Assembly: GCA_013397865.1 (NCBI GenBank)
Contig: VZTI01000620.1
Coordinates: 345,776-409,775, forward strand
Length of the DNA stretch: 64,000 bases
Reading direction: 5' to 3'
Source of the DNA: Struthidea cinerea
Lineage: Eukaryota > Chordata > Aves > Passeriformes > Corcoracidae
Below are positions 43,501-58,500 of this stretch, piece after piece (position 1 is the first letter of the stretch; each line of letters begins with the position of its first letter). The notes under the pieces were generated by a model. It was not told the DNA's origin, made no database searches, and was given only the letters and a program-made list of their open reading frames with translations. Made by a program: the position numbers and the translations under genes.

Positions 43501-46500
43501 GAAAAGAACAGACATACTTGGAAAAAAACAGCTTAGAATAAAATCTCCTCTGAACTCCCATCCCCCCAAAGCAAACTGTGCTCCTGACCATCATATTTTC
43601 TTGATGTGACTTTATGTAGTTTTCTGTCCTTCACAAGTAATTCCTACCATTGTTGACAGGTGTTAAGATTGTGCAGTCGCATTTATGGAAGGAGAGTTTT
43701 GCTTAATTTACAACAAACACACAGCTCAAAGATGTTGAAAACAATACTGTAATGTATCTCAAAAAATACAGCGAGTTTCAGCTCAACACTCAGATTTAAT
43801 ACTATCCACACATAAAAGTCATTCCACCCAGCAATAAAATTTGATGAATCAGCATATAGTAAACAATTATAAACATTTTATATTATATTATATAACACAT
43901 TATACAGTGTTTTATGTTGGGTCTCTCAAAATAAATAGTTAATCTTGCTGGGCTAAGAAAAAATCACAATCTTAAACAAATGGACTTGCAAAATTCTCAG
44001 AATATGTTATCCTGGAGATTTGTTTTAATACCTATACTCAAAGATCATTTTTCAGACAGGAAAATTATCTCTGAGTTATATGCATACAACATACTATTTA
44101 TTCTGTACTTTACAAATAACTATCTCACATTAAAAAAAATACGAATTTCATATAAAATGTCATTTTTCTCTACGCTTTATCTTTGAATGAGAATGTCAAG
44201 TCATGCTTGCAAAAACAGAGACTACGGCAGAAGAATCACTGTAAAAGTAAAAAATAGCTCAAGAGCCGTATGAAATAATAGTAAGAACAGTAAAACAGAA
44301 TACATTTCTTCACTGGTGCGAATTATACATTGAATAAGTCCTATTTTCAGATCTGAACAACTGAGAAACTCATTAGACTGATTTAACACGGTATTGAACT
44401 TCTCTCAATATCAATTTTTTTCTTACATCAATGAACAAAGCAATTGCAGGTAAGTGATGGGAAAAGAAAACAAACCTGTGTTGTGGAAGACATGAACATT
44501 GTGTCTCATTCTTCCATAACAGAAAGAAATAGCATCTTGTTCAATAATAAAACCAAAAGGAATAAAGTTCAGAAGGTATAAGAAGCTTGGTTATGTTCAA
44601 AGCCTGGTTCAATACATCCTCTTTCAATACACAGAGAAATAAGGAAAAAGATTAGGCAGAAGAGCTTAAAGCTGCCATAAAATAAGTCTACACAGACTGT
44701 TCACTGCACCTGGGTCAGGCAAATCCCTGGGATCAACAGAGAATGTGGAACGAATGGCTCAAAAGCAGCCCTGTGGAGAAGTACTTGGGCATACTGGTAA
44801 ATGAAAAATACACACGAGCTGGCAATGTGCACTCACAGCCCAGAGAGCCAAACGTGTCCTGGGCTGCATCCAAAGCACCACAGGCAGCAGGTGAGGGAGG
44901 GGACTCTGCCCCTCTGCTCTGCTCTGCTCTGCTCTGCTCTGCTCTGCTCTGCTCTGGTGAGACCCCACCCACAGTGCTGCATCCAGCTCTGGGGTCCCAG
45001 CATGAGGAAGACATCAATCTGCTAGAGAAGCTCCAGAGGAGGGCCACAGAAATGCTCAGACTGCAGGAGAACCTCTCCTATGAAGACATCCTGGAGAAAA
45101 TAAGGCTTCAGGAAGACCTCATTGTGGTCTTTCAATATTTAAGGCCAGGGCAGAGGGAGCTGGGGATGGGGGGGAGAGGAGAGCATCTCATAAGAAAGAG
45201 AGAGAGACCAAGCAACTTCTCCAACTGCCCCTCATTTGGTTTTGGGTTTTTTCCTAACAAAGCAAAGTTATTTACCTGTTCATTAAATGAACAAAAAGTT
45301 CAAGAGTATGTTACATGTGAGAATGGGTTTATGAGGGCACCTCTGAGTTGCCTGGTTGAGGTGTGAATACTTCCAATTCATTCTTGCTGTGGTTTATTCT
45401 AATCAGTTCAAATTAAAAACACAGCTTGGATTGGAAGGGACCTTAAAGATCATCTAATTCCAATCCACTTCCATACATTTGCATCAGTAAGAGCCTAGTA
45501 TCTGCTACCTGAGTTGTCAGATACCTGTTCCAACATAACACCACAAAGCCACTGGGCTTGCCATGTCATCAGGTGTGCCAAAAATCCAGATTAAGAGGAA
45601 AATCATCTCAGCAGTCAACACAGGGAGTGTGCATACATCATCATGGCATATGAGCTATCCATATGCAATCATGTGCCTTTACTCTTCAGCCCAGGCTCCA
45701 AACAAGCCAATAACTCCATTTTCCATCCAAGGAATTCTCAGGAAAAAAAAATTACTTTCCTTTATGTATTTAGAACAGAATTTACTAGATGATGTTTTCA
45801 GTCCCTTATAGCTCTAGATTTTATATATTACTGAGGGGGGGAAAAAAAGTGCCAGACACCATAAGGAAATCTTAAATTCACAGAGCAGCAACTTAATCAA
45901 TGAACTTTAGGATCTTTAGTAAGCAAACATCTTATTAGAGAGAAGGAATACAACAAACTGCTTAGAAAAGCATTGAAAATACCAAAACATTTGAACATAA
46001 AATTCACATCTAAGATATTCACCAGTTTTCACACTCTGGAATACTTTGTGATCTCAGGAACAAAGAGTAGGATGGAAACTAAAACAGGAGCTGCCCAAAA
46101 TAGGTAGTAAGGCTTAGAGTAGATGGATTTCTTTTATATCAAATATTAACCAGAATTGTAATGATTCCTGATAACATATTTGTAAATGGTATTTGCTGAA
46201 ACAACAAGTATTAATGCTGTATTTCATATTACACAGGGACACAATTTTTAAATCCTAATTTTTTCTTTATTCTTCCAGTAAGTAAATACAGGTATTCTGC
46301 ATAACATAATTCTTTCCTTGGCACATGAAAGAGCTTGGAAAAAAAAGTGTAAGAATAAAATTCAGAAAATTGAAATTCTTTGGAATTCCTGATATTGTCT
46401 CTAGTTAAAAAAAAAAAAAGGGTAATTAATTTAACAGTAAGAAGCTTGAAGTAAAAAACAATGCAGAGCTTGATTTGAAATTCATTCATTCATTTTTCCT

Positions 46501-49500
46501 TTTTTTGGTTTAGAATTTTTTTTTTAATGGAAAAATATTTATTAACATTCACAGCTTGTTTTGCATATCAATCTGTGCAATCATGAAACAGCCTTATGGA
46601 CACTGTACTGCATATGATAATCTGCTTAGTCATGTTCTTAGAATAGGACTATTAGTGAAGCATTGGTATATCTTTACCACTTTCTAGTTTTACAGTAGGA
46701 AATCTATGAAGGAAAAGTTAGCTATTAATTGTAACCTTGAACTTTTACTGTCATTTGATACTTTTTTTCCCTAAGGGGTAGAATTTAAAAATACCAACAT
46801 GCTTGAAAGCTATGGGTAGTTTTACATTACACAGAATTTCTGGGCCATGTGGTGTGCTTCTCTGCACCTGGTTTTCCTTCTCCCACAGGGAGCAGACCAT
46901 GCTGGCACACAGAGGTAGACCAAGGATAATAACTGAAGTGTCAAGGGCTTGGAAAAGCACAGAAAAGTGGATAACTTGAAAACATCTTGGCCTAGTATAC
47001 TTAAAAGAAAAACTATGTCAACTGGATTAAAAAAAGAAAAAAGTACTGTGCTTCTCACCAAACACCATCCAGTTCTCCATGAATGAAGAGGTCTTGGCTT
47101 CAACCACTGAAGGACATGGGCTACTGTTAGATTTTTGGGCTTAGACAGTGCTGTGTCCCAGCAAGAACATAGTTCCTCAGGGCTCTAGCTCCAGACTGGG
47201 ACTTTTCCAGTCACACTGTGATGAGCCCATGCCATGGTGACTAAAGACTGGTCTCCTCTCTGGTCTGAATGACAGCATTTTGGGTGCCTGTGACACTGCC
47301 AGAGGGGAAAGCTGGGAGGTAAAATGGTCACCTGCCAGGCAAAGCTTCCTACAGTGAGGCTTAAAGTAGATCTGACATATCTGGAGGCACAGGATGAGGA
47401 TGCAGAAGGAGCTCTGAGCCCAGGTGGTCATGCTGGGATGATGAAGTTGTCATTTGCATGCCTTGGTCCTGACATCAGTCTCACAGACACAATTAGCCAA
47501 AGGGCAAGCACTGATTTTGTGGTAATTTTATGCTTACGGAGCACTTAGAGAAATTGGCCCTCAGTTTGTACACAGCATTTTCTGGATTTACCAAAAGAAT
47601 AAAAATGGTTGAGGGCAAAATCTTCTTACTGATCAATTATGAAATATACATATACTACTTTTTAAACACAAATCTCAGAAGTTTGTTCCATTCAAGAAAA
47701 AAATCTTCTGTAAACGGGCATTTAAGAGGCTTCTGTTATCATAGATGACAGAAACATCTAAAAATATAGCAAATCAGTGCTGGAAATTTCTAAAGACTTA
47801 AGATGCTCTGAAATCAACTTCAGTAAGAATGAGATCTGGATGTGTGACTAAAATTACACTATTTGGACTGACGGTCTGGGGATAAATCAAGCTGAAATAT
47901 GCAAGATGATTAAAAAATCCTTTTCAATATCAACAACTATTATACACTTATTTAATTTAGCAGAAAGTGTAGCATAAATTACACTTTAGAAAACTATTTC
48001 AAGTTAAAATATGTGTATATTTTTTCTTAATAATGAAATGTTCATTATTTTTCTGTTTTTAAATTTTTCCTTTTTATTTTAATTTTTTCCAAAAGGAATT
48101 TGTAAAGTAGTCTGCATTTCATGACATGGCTGTGGACCATCCCTGTAATTACAATTCAACCTACAGTATTGATGAGGTAGTAGTTTATGATATTTCCCAA
48201 TAATCCTCGAATAAGTGTTTCACGATTTTGAATGTTTACAGGAGCTTTAAAAATGACATGACCCAAATTGTGGAAAATACTTTAAATTATTAAATAAAGA
48301 ATTAATGAATAACTAAAGAATAACTTTTTTTTCAAATCTGTTTGTAACTTTTTTGCAGTACTGTCCTGGTTTCAGCTGGATAGAATTCATTTTTTTTCTT
48401 AGTAGCTGGCCCAGTGCTCTGTTTTAGAATAGGATGAGAATAATGTTGATAACAAACTGATATTTCAGTTGTTGCTGAGCAGTGCTTACTCCAAGTAAAG
48501 GACTTTCCAGCTTCCCATGCTGTGCCAGTGAGCAGATTCACAGGAAGCCGTGAGGGAGCGTGGCCAGGATGGCTGAACTGGAGTGGCCAAAGGGACATCA
48601 CAGGACATCAAGCTCAGCATGAAAACCAGGCAGAGCTGGCCAGGAGGGCCACCCACTGCTCAGGAACTGGTTGGGCATTTTCTGTGATATTTCCATGTCC
48701 TAAACTGTAATTCTTTACAACAGGTAGCACACAGCTATGCACAAGCAGGTAATACTAATAGAATTGTATGATTATATTATATATTGTATATTATAATTAG
48801 CAATTGTTATCTGGAACTTACCTAAACTTTTGCTCTTGCTTTACTTGCCTGGCTTGACATAATTTCTCTGGGTGCACTAAATAGTGTGTGGATTCCAGCA
48901 AAATTACCCTGGAGTATGACAAACACACATAATGACTGCATTTTTAACTCGCAGAATGAAGAGGAAACTCCATTTATTCTAACTTTTAAATGCAGGCTCA
49001 GTAAAAAAGCTTATTATTTTCAATTAAAGATGCTTTAAAAGTACGTGTTGTGGTTTAACCCCAGTTTTTCCGTAAAAGATCTTCTCCCTTGGTATCAAAC
49101 TAGCATTTTTTAGTGTTATTTGCAAGTAAACAATATACCCCCGATGGAAAACTAGATTGTTCAAAACACTGGAAGCATGATACAAAGAATTTTAACTTTA
49201 GATTACTGGTTCAAATGTTGCCCAAATTGATAATGACTTAATGTAGTTGTCAAGTAGCTTTTGAATTATATAAAACTTAATTACATGAAACTAAATTCTT
49301 CATAAAACATTCTAAAATTCTACATAAAACTACCATCACTTCATCGATAAATCCCAAGAGAGTTATCCAAATCATGGGACTGATTCAGCCTCACTGACCA
49401 CCTCAAGGACTTCAAAATAAAAAGACAGAAACTAATTAAACTCATATGATTCCTACACACAAGGCTTGCGCCAGAGGACATTGCTGGGGCAGTGGAAACA

Positions 49501-52500
49501 GTCCTGTTACAGGATTGTTATTGTTGTTGTTGTTGTTGTTATTTGTATATACCAGTCCTGTTCTGTGGGGGGAAGAGAAATTTAATTTGCAGCTTCTGCA
49601 ACATGTATATTCATGTTGCAGAAAAAAAGAGTTAATATTATGAAAGATGGTTCTTGCAAATAAATGAATGAGATGAACCAATGCTTAGTTCTACAGACTA
49701 AAGACAAAATATGGAGTCAGATCACATAAATAGATTTTAAAGGGGTACAACAATCTATTTCCTTTGTATCAAGGAAAGCAACATTATAACTCTGCAGTTG
49801 TTGCAGCTATGATGAATACAAATTAAAAATTAGACTAACTGATAATGAAGCAAGGCCCAAGGCAAAAGCATTTTTTTCTTTTTCATGCTTAATAACTTAA
49901 ACAGCAGGATAAAGCAGATTGGGGAAAAAATAACCACTTATTAATTAACATGGCTTGTTTCTCTTTGTAATTCTGCTGGACCTCAGCCAAACACAAAAAT
50001 ACAAGCAAGGTTCATGAACTCTGGTTGATTAAAGCTCCAGCTTTACTGCTTACACTGAGACAGATTTCAATTAAGGCTTATTTATCTTCTTTATTCATTA
50101 TGATAGCTTCCACTTCATAGTGCTTGTAACAATTTTGGGAATGTAAATCCCTATTATTTAACCTCCAGTTTTACATTTTTAAGGAGAAGAAGAAAATTAT
50201 GGAAAAGAGTGGATAAAACAGCATGATCATTAAAGAATTGTCTTTACAGCACTGTCTACCTGAATATGCCATCAGTTTTGAAGGGATTAGTAACATTTAG
50301 GTTAAATTTCTTCAGCTCATAACATGGGGATTTGCACTTCATCATACCCTAAAAGAGAACAAAAAACACAAGGCCAAGAATCAAGTTATCATCATTTTTT
50401 CCTTCTTATCTTTACATGTCCTCTATTTTTACTCTTGCCCCAACCTTCCCTTCTAACAGAGTCAGAGGGGCTAAAAAAAAAGAGGATCACCTGAACACCA
50501 GCTAAGTCCAGAAGTCTATCTACATGTGCTCGATGAATGTGGATTACAAACACAGGCCTACCTGCCCTGACTGGAACATATCTGACAACTACAGAGTCTC
50601 TGTGGTTAAAAAGCACATATAAATTCAGAAACATCTAACAAAAGCTTGTGGTCCATCTACATGGGATATCTGAAATCACTAGGATGAGGCAGATCAGCAC
50701 CTCTGTAACAGAATTTCCGGTAACATTCATATGATGAAAGGACTTCAGATTTCTTTCCAGAGTAATCAGTGCAAATTTTTACAATTTATTCAGGATCCAA
50801 ATGTGATTTATGTCCTTAGGAATCTTACATATTTGTCTACATTTTTTTCCTGAATGTACTTAGACTAATATTGGAAATCTGAAAATTCATACTTCAAAGG
50901 CTAATGCAGATGGTAACTCATATTTTCATTCTTATCTCAGTTCCCTTTTGTTTGATATAATGTATGGATTTTTTTTTTTTTTTTTGTAACAATATTAATC
51001 ATACACACATAAACTTACAACAGGCTCAATATTCTTAACTTCAGATTTCAGAGAGAATGTCAGCGTGGCACCATCTATTCCATCAACTTTATTTGAGATC
51101 AATATCAACACGGCTTCAGCAGGGTGCAGGAAACGAATTGTGAATTCCACATTTATAAAGCCTTGTTTCCTATGAAAAAAAAATGCACAAAACTGGGACT
51201 CAAATTACTCAGAAATGTAATTTCAGGAGCACATTTCTGAGTCTTTTTAAGGGAAGGGTCCTAGAAAAGAAAGTAATTTGTTTCTTCTGAAATACTTTGT
51301 TGTAGTATAATCTTCTGCCTAAGAGTACCTTAAAACATTCTAATAAAAGAACTATATAGATAAAGAGCAATACTGAATCCTTATTGCTTTTTACATCAGC
51401 ACATAGCTTAATTTTCCTTCAGCAACACTAGCACAGGAAGTACTCTTTCATTAAAGTATCATCCTAAGTTAACAACTGATCCAATTTATGCTCCTCTATT
51501 TGAACAGGTTTTTCTGAGTTAAGCAGTCAGACATCCTACTAGGCATTTTGCAGGGCAGATCTAGATAGTCTTAATCAAACTATCACTGAAGAGCGAGAAA
51601 GAAATTGGTTAAAAAACTCTGCAGAATAATTAGTAAAGCTGAGTTACTAAGAGGCAGAAAAAACAAAGTTCTCTTGTACAAGCAACGGCTTCTCTCTAAT
51701 AGGAAAACTGGAGAAGACCACACAGAATGAGAGTTTAGACTAGGTACAAATATAGACTTTATTTGCATCAGTCCTCCAATGAAGCAAGAACAATAACAAA
51801 ACTTCAGTGCCTGAAGCTCTCACTTTGAAGCTCTCAAAATGTCTCTCTGAATTTGAGAATAGTCTTAAGAAGGCAGGAAATCTCAGATTGTCAGTTCTGA
51901 ATATTGATGATGAAATCCTGGAAGTTCTGTAAACCTGGCTCTTACAGCTTTCACATTCCTACTGCAGAGCCCCCAGACAGTACCATTTATGACACCGAAG
52001 AGTTGCTGAGCCCCCCAGAGTCGGAGGTTCCCAGGTCACCTCACCATTCAAAATGACCTGGAAAAAACATGCTGTGATGCAGGCACCCAGAGGAATAAAT
52101 TGCCTGAGACATACACTCCCAAAGCCACCTTAAGGAGCAAGTTTTAAGAAGTCTACTCTGGTCACAAATAAGAACAACAGGCAACTGCAGCGTACAGAAC
52201 TTTCTGCCTGATCTTTGCCCTCTGACTCATGCAACAGCTGAGAATTCGGATTTGAATTGTTGGCTTCTGTGGCAAAACCACAACATTGCTTAGTTTCATC
52301 TATTAATCTGTGTTGTGGTCAATTTAAAGTAAGGAAAAACTCATCTTATGGAACTGTTCTATAATCTTGGGGTTTTATGCTATTCCTGTTGTGAACTGCA
52401 AGTCTACAAGGCAAAGTGCAGTGCCCTGGAGAGTGGGAATCTCAGATCAAGAATTAATGATGCCATATGCAACATATGAAACTCAGCTACACTGAGAATG

Positions 52501-55500
52501 TTATTCACATTACTGTAATTTCCAAACACACCTACATTATGATCTAACATATAGAATCTGCAAGACTCCCACAAATCTCTTCAATTCTTGGAGTTTTTAA
52601 ACACTTGCAGGAGAATATTAAGAAAGCTATTAATTACAAAGAACCTATTTTTCATCTAGTGATCATGACATTATGATAAACTTGGCAGAGGTTACCGTGC
52701 ATGACTGGCATTTTCACAGGTTTTTATTTCTATGGAAGTTTTCAAACATTTTTTGGTATATATAATGCCAAGCATCTCAACAACAAGGCCATGCACTTTT
52801 TCTTCTGTCTTGATTTTGCTTTGTGGTTTGTTTTGGGTGTTTTTTAAATGCGAAGTGACAAATAGCTGTGGTAGTGACCTTTCATAAAAACACATGATAT
52901 TTTCCAGGACTACATTGATATAATAACTCTTATTTGAAGTAATTGCAAAGAAAATGGAATCAAATCAGCCTCAGAGCTTGCTGAAAACACAGCATTATTT
53001 GTTGTTCCCTTTGCATATATTTATAATAGGCATGTAATTTAATACTGACATATCAATGACCCTTAAAGAGCACCGTATTTTTGTTGAGTCTTCTTGAATT
53101 TGACCATCTATATTTGATTTCTTTTTCTCCTTCACAGTTTATTTTCATACAAATGTTGACCCTTTTTTTTCCTTCTTACAATCTCTAATCCATTTTATGT
53201 GTAAATTAATATCTTGCCGATAAACTTAAAAACTGTTAACTGACAGCCAGAGTCACCACTACATCCCTCTTGTCTTTGCTAGTTAAACAGGGATTAATGA
53301 AATTCCTGTATTTATTCATAAAGCTGCATAGCACAGAAAGAGCAAAATGTACTAAGTGAACAAAAACAAAGAGATGGTGATATGCCATGAGTATTTCTGC
53401 TACCAGAAATGACATCCTAACGCTTTCCCAAAATTAAATCTCTCTCAAATCCTTAGATGGCTCTCAGACATGTAAGATGAACAAATAACTACACCACATT
53501 CATCTTAGTGGGGAGGAAAGATGGGGCAAAATGATGCAATGTAGTACTACTCAAACCTCTGTCATGGTCTCTTTAATTCCCACTCATGCTTAAATTAAGA
53601 ATTAGAAACAAAATCTGAGACCTCAGAAAAAAAAAATTTACCTGCTCATGCTTCTACAATGCATTGATGTACAAAATGTGAATCAAGTTTTGATACATTG
53701 GAAAAAAATATATTTATTGGAGACAGATGACTCCTGTAATGATCTGAAGGCTTCTGTATGGCTCTTAAAGCTCTACTGAGCTCAGCTTCAAGAGTCCCAC
53801 TGAAATACTACTCTAGATTTGTTCCAGGTTAAGGAGAAAAGCCTGACCCTTATACCGACTAATTTTGCCCTGCCTGTAGCTGAACATATTTCTAGTGTTC
53901 CACCACTCTTAAATGAGTAGGTTTCTATTTCTGTAATGCTAAAAATAATAACACTAACATGTCATTACTTACGTGGGGGGAATGGTAACAGTGCTTCCTT
54001 TAGGTAAAGAGAAATTACCAGCATCTCTTCCCACAAGAATAGCTTTGTACGCCAAAGTATTACTGCTTGGGTTTTTCAGGCGTACCTATCACAACAAAAA
54101 CAACGTCAGCCTGTTTTTCCTCATTTTTTAGACTATAAAAGGTGTGTTCTGCAGGTAAGTTCCAAAATACCAACTAAGGATATCACAAAATAAGAAGGTA
54201 CTTCAAATAACTGGGTAGATAATTTTCCTTCCTAAGGAGTGTAGATTTCCCACAGACTATCCCACCTTAATTTTTGACAGTATTCTATTTGCAGTGTACA
54301 CTGCACTCCTATGGCTGTGAATCTCTTATTCCTCTCTTCAATCTCAGATTTGTAAAATTTGTAGATTTTTTCATGTGCTTACAAGCATAGGGAAAAAACA
54401 GTAGCAGAAGTGAAATCCCAAGACTGCAGAGAATAAAAACAGAAAATGCACACTTTCATCTTCTACATTTACTGGCCAAGTGACACAAAACCTATTCATT
54501 CTTTATTGTAGCTTATGCATAATACAAACACATATATACATGTATACAAACAGAGATTTAACCTTGCATGACTACAAATTTAAATTCAATGGTATCAATA
54601 CCTGTTTAACCACAGTTGTATGGAGAGTGCCTGTAAACTCTATAGTGTTCCTGGGTAAGTAGTGAGGGAGATTGTCATACAGATGGACGCACAAAATAAG
54701 CATCATGATAGGGTTTGGATCACAGATATCAGTGGCCTAATATTGAAAACAAAAAAAATAACCAGATGTTCAGTTAACATTTTGCCTGTATAGTATAAAG
54801 ATAGGAAGAAGAACAAAAAAAAATTAAGGTAATTCTTATTACACAAATATTTTCAATCTAACCTGTAATAACTGGATTATTCTCATGGCTAATATGAATA
54901 GGAATCTTGTCACTGCACAAAAAAAACCCCTGATTAATGAAAACCACTGACATGCTCTAGTGATAGACCCAGGGTAGAAATTAAGCCCAACTTCTTTCCC
55001 CAAGGTGCAGCAGAAACAAATGCTAATTTTATTAAATGCAGCGTAACAGAAAAAGCAAGGAAAATTTACTATCTGGAAAAACATATGTCTTTACTATCTT
55101 AAAAAAAAAATCTTTAATTTATGAAAAATACTATCCCAAATACTCCTACGTACAGTTTTGCAACTGTTTATGAAGACAACGACACTTTCCAAATGACAAA
55201 GATATAGTTGTTTTTATTGGAGATACTAAATTGCTTTATAAAAGGTAGCCGGTATTCTTGCATCTTAAATATTTGATTTACAGAAATTGATTTGAGTGGC
55301 AGCTGCAAAACATATCAAACCTTAGTCCTCATCAATTCTGGTAAATCAACTGAAGAGAATGGTAGAATTATTTTCCACAAAGACTGAAAAAGGAAGAAAA
55401 AAAATTCACTCTTCTGAACTGTCTTTAGTGTGCAAGAGAGATGCATAGACATTTTTATATCATGTTGACTATGGGGTTAATTTTTATTTTCAAGTCAAAG

Positions 55501-58500
55501 TTTATTTAAAGTTTTCAAGGTAAATTCTCTTGCCCCATGCCCAGCCAAGCAGCTCATCCTACTCCCAGCAGTTCTCACACAGCTCCTCCTCTAACCTTCC
55601 AAGAGAGTGAGAACATAACTGGGCACTGATCCGAAGTTTTCCTCCAACTCCCCATGGTTTCCTAGATAATGTTTGTCCTTGTAATTCTTAAGATTAATTT
55701 CATATACTCTTCATGCACTGATGGAATCATATGTCTCATCTCATATTTCTGTTTAATTCCGTCACCACTGGCTGAATATTTGAACTTTAGGATCCATATA
55801 CTATGCAAAGTAAAAAAGCTTCTTCTGTGCCAAAAGCTGTAAATCTGAAGTCTGAAAAGTATTCTGATTTTTCCATTCATTTATCTCAGTAATGGCTATT
55901 GAATGTTAACAATTATTCCAATATAGCTGTGGTTTTACACCTCTACTTTTCACTCTTCCTGCATTTTCATTTAAGACAGCAAAGATGCCAGAGTAGATTA
56001 TCTGTTGAAGACTAACTTTCTAATTGCCAATTACTTCTCCCTACCCATTTCCACTAGATCAGAATTCATTCCCTCAGAAAATACTATTCTATCCTGTGAT
56101 CAATTCATAAAACTTGATTTGTGACATTTATCTACTAGTGCAAGAACTAAATTTTTAAAATATAAATAAATTAGTGTATTTCTTAGCCAGATTCATCAGA
56201 AAATTCACAGTCAGTAAATACTATTTGCTTTAAAAAGATATGTTAGCAAACAATAGAAATAATTATAAAGAAATAATAGTAAATAATAAAGTCTGAAACA
56301 AATTTCCTCTACTGGCTATTCCCAATCACTGCACCTTCTATCCCTAACCTGTTTTGTCACACACATTCCCTCCATGTCACTGCTATGCACCATCCTATCT
56401 CCCAATATTTTATTTTGGGCTTTCAACTGGATCTCCTCCAAATCAAAGCATTTTAAAACTTAAAAATATCAGACATGAAAAAAAACCACTAATACTCTAG
56501 GGTTAAATTGTCAGTCATGATTAGAAAGTGGAAACAAATAATCACCTGCCCAAAGTACTGCATCTTAAATCTACACCTTAATCCTTAAAAGGATTTTAAA
56601 GCTTTGAACTCCATTAAAGGTGTCATTTAAACCCCAAGCCAAAGACTTCCAGACAGTTGAACTTTTTTACTATTACAGATTCTTAGATTTTTAGATTGAA
56701 AATGCCAGATGTTCCAGACCTAACACATCTCAGATTGTGCTGTTAATTAATGCAAAACTGTCCTGAGAGTTCAGAAGCAGTGACTGCCTGAGTCAAGAAC
56801 TTTGCCAATGCTATTGGAACATTTTAGCCTGTTAAATTTCAGAGACAAGACTATCAGAAAATTCCCAAATTAAGACAGTTCAGCAAAAGGATTCATGTAT
56901 TTCGCTACTTTTATCACTGAAGAACAAGTTAGTTTGGAAGTTTCTACAATAGTCTTAGAAAAGTACATATGAATTTCAATAAATCTATGTAAAATGTACC
57001 CTTAGAACTAAAATACAGACCTTGAAGATCCAAGATCTGCTCCTTTTTCTAGTACTGACTGTGTACCTTTGTTTAAATTGTTAGTCTGTACAGAGGTGGA
57101 TTTTCCCATCTATTGTAGACAATTTAGTCTTAAAACAGGTACATTAAGGAGAATATCCTAGAATTCTGCTTCCATACCTAATGTGTTCAACACCCTTGTC
57201 ATATCTGGCATCCAGCCTGTGCCTTCTTGTGCTGAACTGCCTGGTTTTTTTAATAAAAGCAGAGGCAGAATATGCCTTTGTTTTGAAGGTAATACCCAGA
57301 TTACTTTTTTGCTTCCTGTCAGTCACAAGTATGGGAAGCAGTAGATTTTCTTTGTTTAAGCCTGTCATAGCCAAGTAATTTCTAACAGTGTGATCTGTAT
57401 CAGGAGGTGACAGCAAGACAGTAGCTGATACAAATGGAAATAGTAGGGTTAATTTTTCCCTGTAATAACACAACCAAATGGAAAGGGGAAAAAAAGTTGT
57501 AATTGAGCTTCTTTTTATACTACTTTGTGCACACAAACAAGCTCTACCTCCGATTCCTAATTCCATTAATTATTCCTTTGGAAAGTTTCCTCATATACTT
57601 TCAAATACTGTGTCTATTCTACTGAATCTTCTGCTCTTCCAGCCAGCCCAATATGCTCCCAGAGATAAAAATAACTCAGATGGACAGTTAAAGAAATGCA
57701 GATTAGGAGCAGGAGAAAACTGGTTTTGGGGACAACAAAAAGAACAAAAGAACAGTATCTAACCTATGTAAGGTCACCATACATAGAAAATTTGGAGCCA
57801 TAGGTCAATGAAAAACACAGATGTAAAGCATGTTTACTAAACATATAAAAGAGATCCCAAGTAGATCCTTGATGGAAGAAATTATCAACAACATCATATT
57901 CCTTCCCAAAAAAAGGACAGCAGAAGCTGACAGCTTCAAGTCAGTACTTCTCTTACCAGCATCCAAAGCTGCTGACTTCTGTGTGCATCAAACCTGGGAC
58001 AGAACTCTCATGGGCCTTCATGGTTAGATGCATGTAACGGTTACCAGACATTCGCATAATTTTTTTCACCACTTATTTTTATGGTTAAGTGTATGATGTA
58101 TTTCTTAAACGTATTTTTCTAAACTGCCTTCCAATACCAATAATTAATTCCATTTGAGTTTTCACTGTGTGATTTAGGATGCTAAAATCTGAACTGAATT
58201 AATTTATGTGCAGTTAGTTGTGCATGTGCGATTCTACAAAGCAAGGAATTATGGAAATTACTTCTAATTAAGTCTATTCATATGAAGCAGTATTTTGGTT
58301 TCCATCATACAGTAGCACATCATGAAACAAAACTGTTTTACTACAATCTCACCTTAATTTGACATGCACTACTACTATACAAAAAGCGAAAATAAAAATC
58401 TTAATGTCTATAAGAGCTGCTAGTATAAAATCATCTACCTTTATGTCCATATCCAGACTGACAGCATGCAGAGCCTTCACAAGTATCAAAGAGTTGTGCA

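Larger units (their letters stand above)
43130..50259. other. CFAP47 intron rich in mobile-element remnants, 7.1 kb
   Basis: Intron between window exons 6 and 7. It holds CR1 pieces at 44704-45195 (plus) and 45424-45545 (minus), an ERVL-type LTR at 48362-48680 and a TTG microsatellite at 49521-49540. The stretch 46830-47530 is less AT-rich and has short open frames on both strands, but I recognise nothing in it. Confidence 0.7.

Noticed and set aside
44743..45366. 207-codon plus-strand frame, the longest in the window
   Set aside because: It is decayed CR1 sequence with an expanded CTCTG array, not a host gene.
57144..57566. 140-codon minus-strand frame
   Set aside because: It is on the CFAP47 strand, but window exons 2 and 3 already connect in phase and in domain order, and the frame has no ASH or CH pattern.
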